A DNA stretch of 7,006 nucleotides from Anaerolineae bacterium (GTDB lineage Bacteria > Chloroflexota > Anaerolineae > Aggregatilineales > UBA2796). The translations under genes were made by a program, and so were the position numbers. The DNA is taken from NCBI GenBank assembly GCA_020851855.1, contig JADZBY010000039.1, forward strand, positions 1 to 7,006. The letters are read 5' to 3'. Positions 6,703 to 7,006 of the stretch are shown piece after piece. Each line of letters begins with the position of its first letter. Positions within the stretch are counted from its first letter, which is position 1. Below the pieces are notes generated by a model. That model did no database searches, was not told where the DNA came from, and saw nothing but the letters and a program-made list of their open reading frames with translations.

Positions 6703-6731
6703 ATTATATGCCGGGACGGTCAAATGCCCAA
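6703..6731 (-). promoter_or_regulatory. promoter of the yajC operon
   Basis: On the minus strand there is TTGGGC (6726-6731), a 17-base spacer and a perfect TATAAT (6703-6708). Predicted transcription start is near 6696, giving a leader of about 33 bases before the yajC ATG. A CTGATCAG palindrome (6694-6701) sits right at the predicted start and might be an operator. The -10 is perfect and the spacing ideal; only the second half of the -35 is weak. Confidence 0.6.
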
Positions 6732-6734
6732 CGC

Positions 6735-6752
6735 GGGGTGAGGGGAAGGGGC
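6735..6752. repeat. solitary end of the structured repeat family
   Basis: GGGGTGAGG at 6735-6743 is identical to the right-hand end of copies A and C and is followed by GGAAGGGGC. No matching left end or hairpin pair belongs to it. It lies 30 bases left of copy C and just upstream of the yajC -35, so it may be a remnant of a fourth copy or a chance G-rich match. Confidence 0.35.
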
Positions 6753-6772
6753 GGGGCAATCGCTTAGACCAT

Positions 6773-6908
6773 CCTCACCCCCTGGCCCCTCTCCACGACT
6801 GCCACCCCAGAGGGGACCCCGGCAGCCGTAGAGAGGGGAGCGAGCGAACCTATGCCGTTCCCCCTCTCTACGCGGTACGCCGCGTGGAGAGGGGGCCAGG
6901 GGGTGAGG
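6773..6908. repeat. structured intergenic repeat, copy C (136 bp, best-preserved ends)
   Basis: The left end CTCACCCCCTGGCCCC (from 6774), continuing into TCTCCACG, is matched by the reverse complement of the right end (6883-6907) over about 24 bases with a single one-base gap. Hairpin 1 pairs 6786-6803 with 6821-6838 (16 of 18 positions) and holds a CCCC aga GGGG stem in its loop. Hairpin 2 pairs 6860-6875 with 6880-6895 (15 Watson-Crick pairs and one G-T) around the tetraloop TACG. Together with the paired ends this makes a cloverleaf-like fold. It lies between the divergent yajC and aldehyde dehydrogenase genes and ends nine bases before the possible -10 of the latter. Confidence 0.8.
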
Positions 6909-6916
6909 GCGTGAGG

Positions 6917-6922
6917 TACAAT
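6917..6922 (+). promoter_or_regulatory. possible -10 element for the aldehyde dehydrogenase gene
   Basis: TACAAT resembles a sigma-70 -10 box, 41 bases before the ATG at 6963. No recognisable -35 exists; that position falls inside the right end of repeat copy C. If it is used, the repeat forms the upstream promoter boundary. Confidence 0.35.
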
Positions 6923-6962
6923 ACGGGGCCATAAGGCTTCAACAAGGAGATTTGGGCTTTCC

Positions 6963-7006
6963 ATGGACGAACTGGTACGTAATTACATCGGCGGGGAGTG
7001 GGTCGA
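6963..7006 (+). CDS. aldehyde dehydrogenase family protein, only the N-terminus in window
   Basis: Fourteen full codons are visible, reading MDELVRNYIGGEWV, and the gene runs off the right edge. The YIGGEWV segment with an N-terminal start of this length is characteristic of NAD(P)-dependent aldehyde dehydrogenases, which oxidise an aldehyde to the acid with a catalytic Cys much further along. AAGGAG (6944-6949) precedes the ATG by 13 bases, a little far but plausible. It is transcribed away from yajC. The substrate and subfamily cannot be told from so short a piece. Confidence 0.65.
   Translation, partial: MDELVRNYIGGEWV

Noticed and set aside
6664..6759. 32-residue N-terminal extension of YajC
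   Set aside because: It runs across the predicted promoter and places extra residues before a membrane segment that normally starts at the N-terminus.
6720..6964. Minus-strand open frames of 66-70 residues across the yajC upstream region
   Set aside because: They are translations of repeat copy C (LAPSPRG-type peptides), a known source of false small proteins.

Overview
The window is GC-rich, gene-dense bacterial DNA. Four neighbouring genes lie on the minus strand (positions 6663 down to 1055). A fifth minus-strand gene is cut by the left edge, and the start of a plus-strand gene is cut by the right edge. The GC-rich codon use, the intergenic CTCACCCC...GGGGTGAG repeats, a Tad-type pilus gene, YajC and an SUV3-like helicase suggest an environmental bacterium, perhaps a Chloroflexota. 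That placement is a guess from general resemblance; no marker gene here settles it.

Layout from left to right: (1) 1-551, minus: N-terminal part of a TadE-like, prepilin-type pseudopilin. (2) 552-1054: non-coding, holding a possible extended -10 promoter, two small palindromes and copy A of a structured repeat. (3) 1055-3979, minus: a 974-residue SUV3-type RNA helicase with a large N-terminal extension, a charged-helix linker and a C-terminal four-cysteine zinc-binding motif. (4) 4032-5060, minus: a CoiA-like protein with two zinc motifs and a possible nuclease region. It starts at a GTG that shares one base with the stop codon of the gene before it. (5) 5060-6229, minus: a membrane protein with about five membrane segments and a DUF4230-like outer domain. 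(6) 6322-6663, minus: YajC. (7) 6664-6962: a divergent intergenic region with a good promoter for yajC and copy C of the repeat. (8) 6963 to the right edge, plus: the first codons of an aldehyde dehydrogenase.

From the promoter at 6703-6731, the order yajC, DUF4230-like gene, coiA-like gene, helicase gene looks like one operon: all are on the same strand, with gaps of 92, -1 and 51 bases. The sequence suggests co-expression of a membrane or secretion component, a nuclease-like zinc protein and an RNA helicase. It does not show what they do together. CoiA points toward DNA uptake and SUV3 toward RNA turnover, so a nucleic-acid-processing module near the membrane is a reasonable but untested idea.

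The most striking non-coding signal is a family of intergenic repeats with terminal inverted repeats (CCTCACCCC...GGGGTGAGG) and internal hairpins. Three copies and one solitary end occur in 7 kb, and two of the copies flank yajC. They also create false N-terminal extensions and false ORFs.
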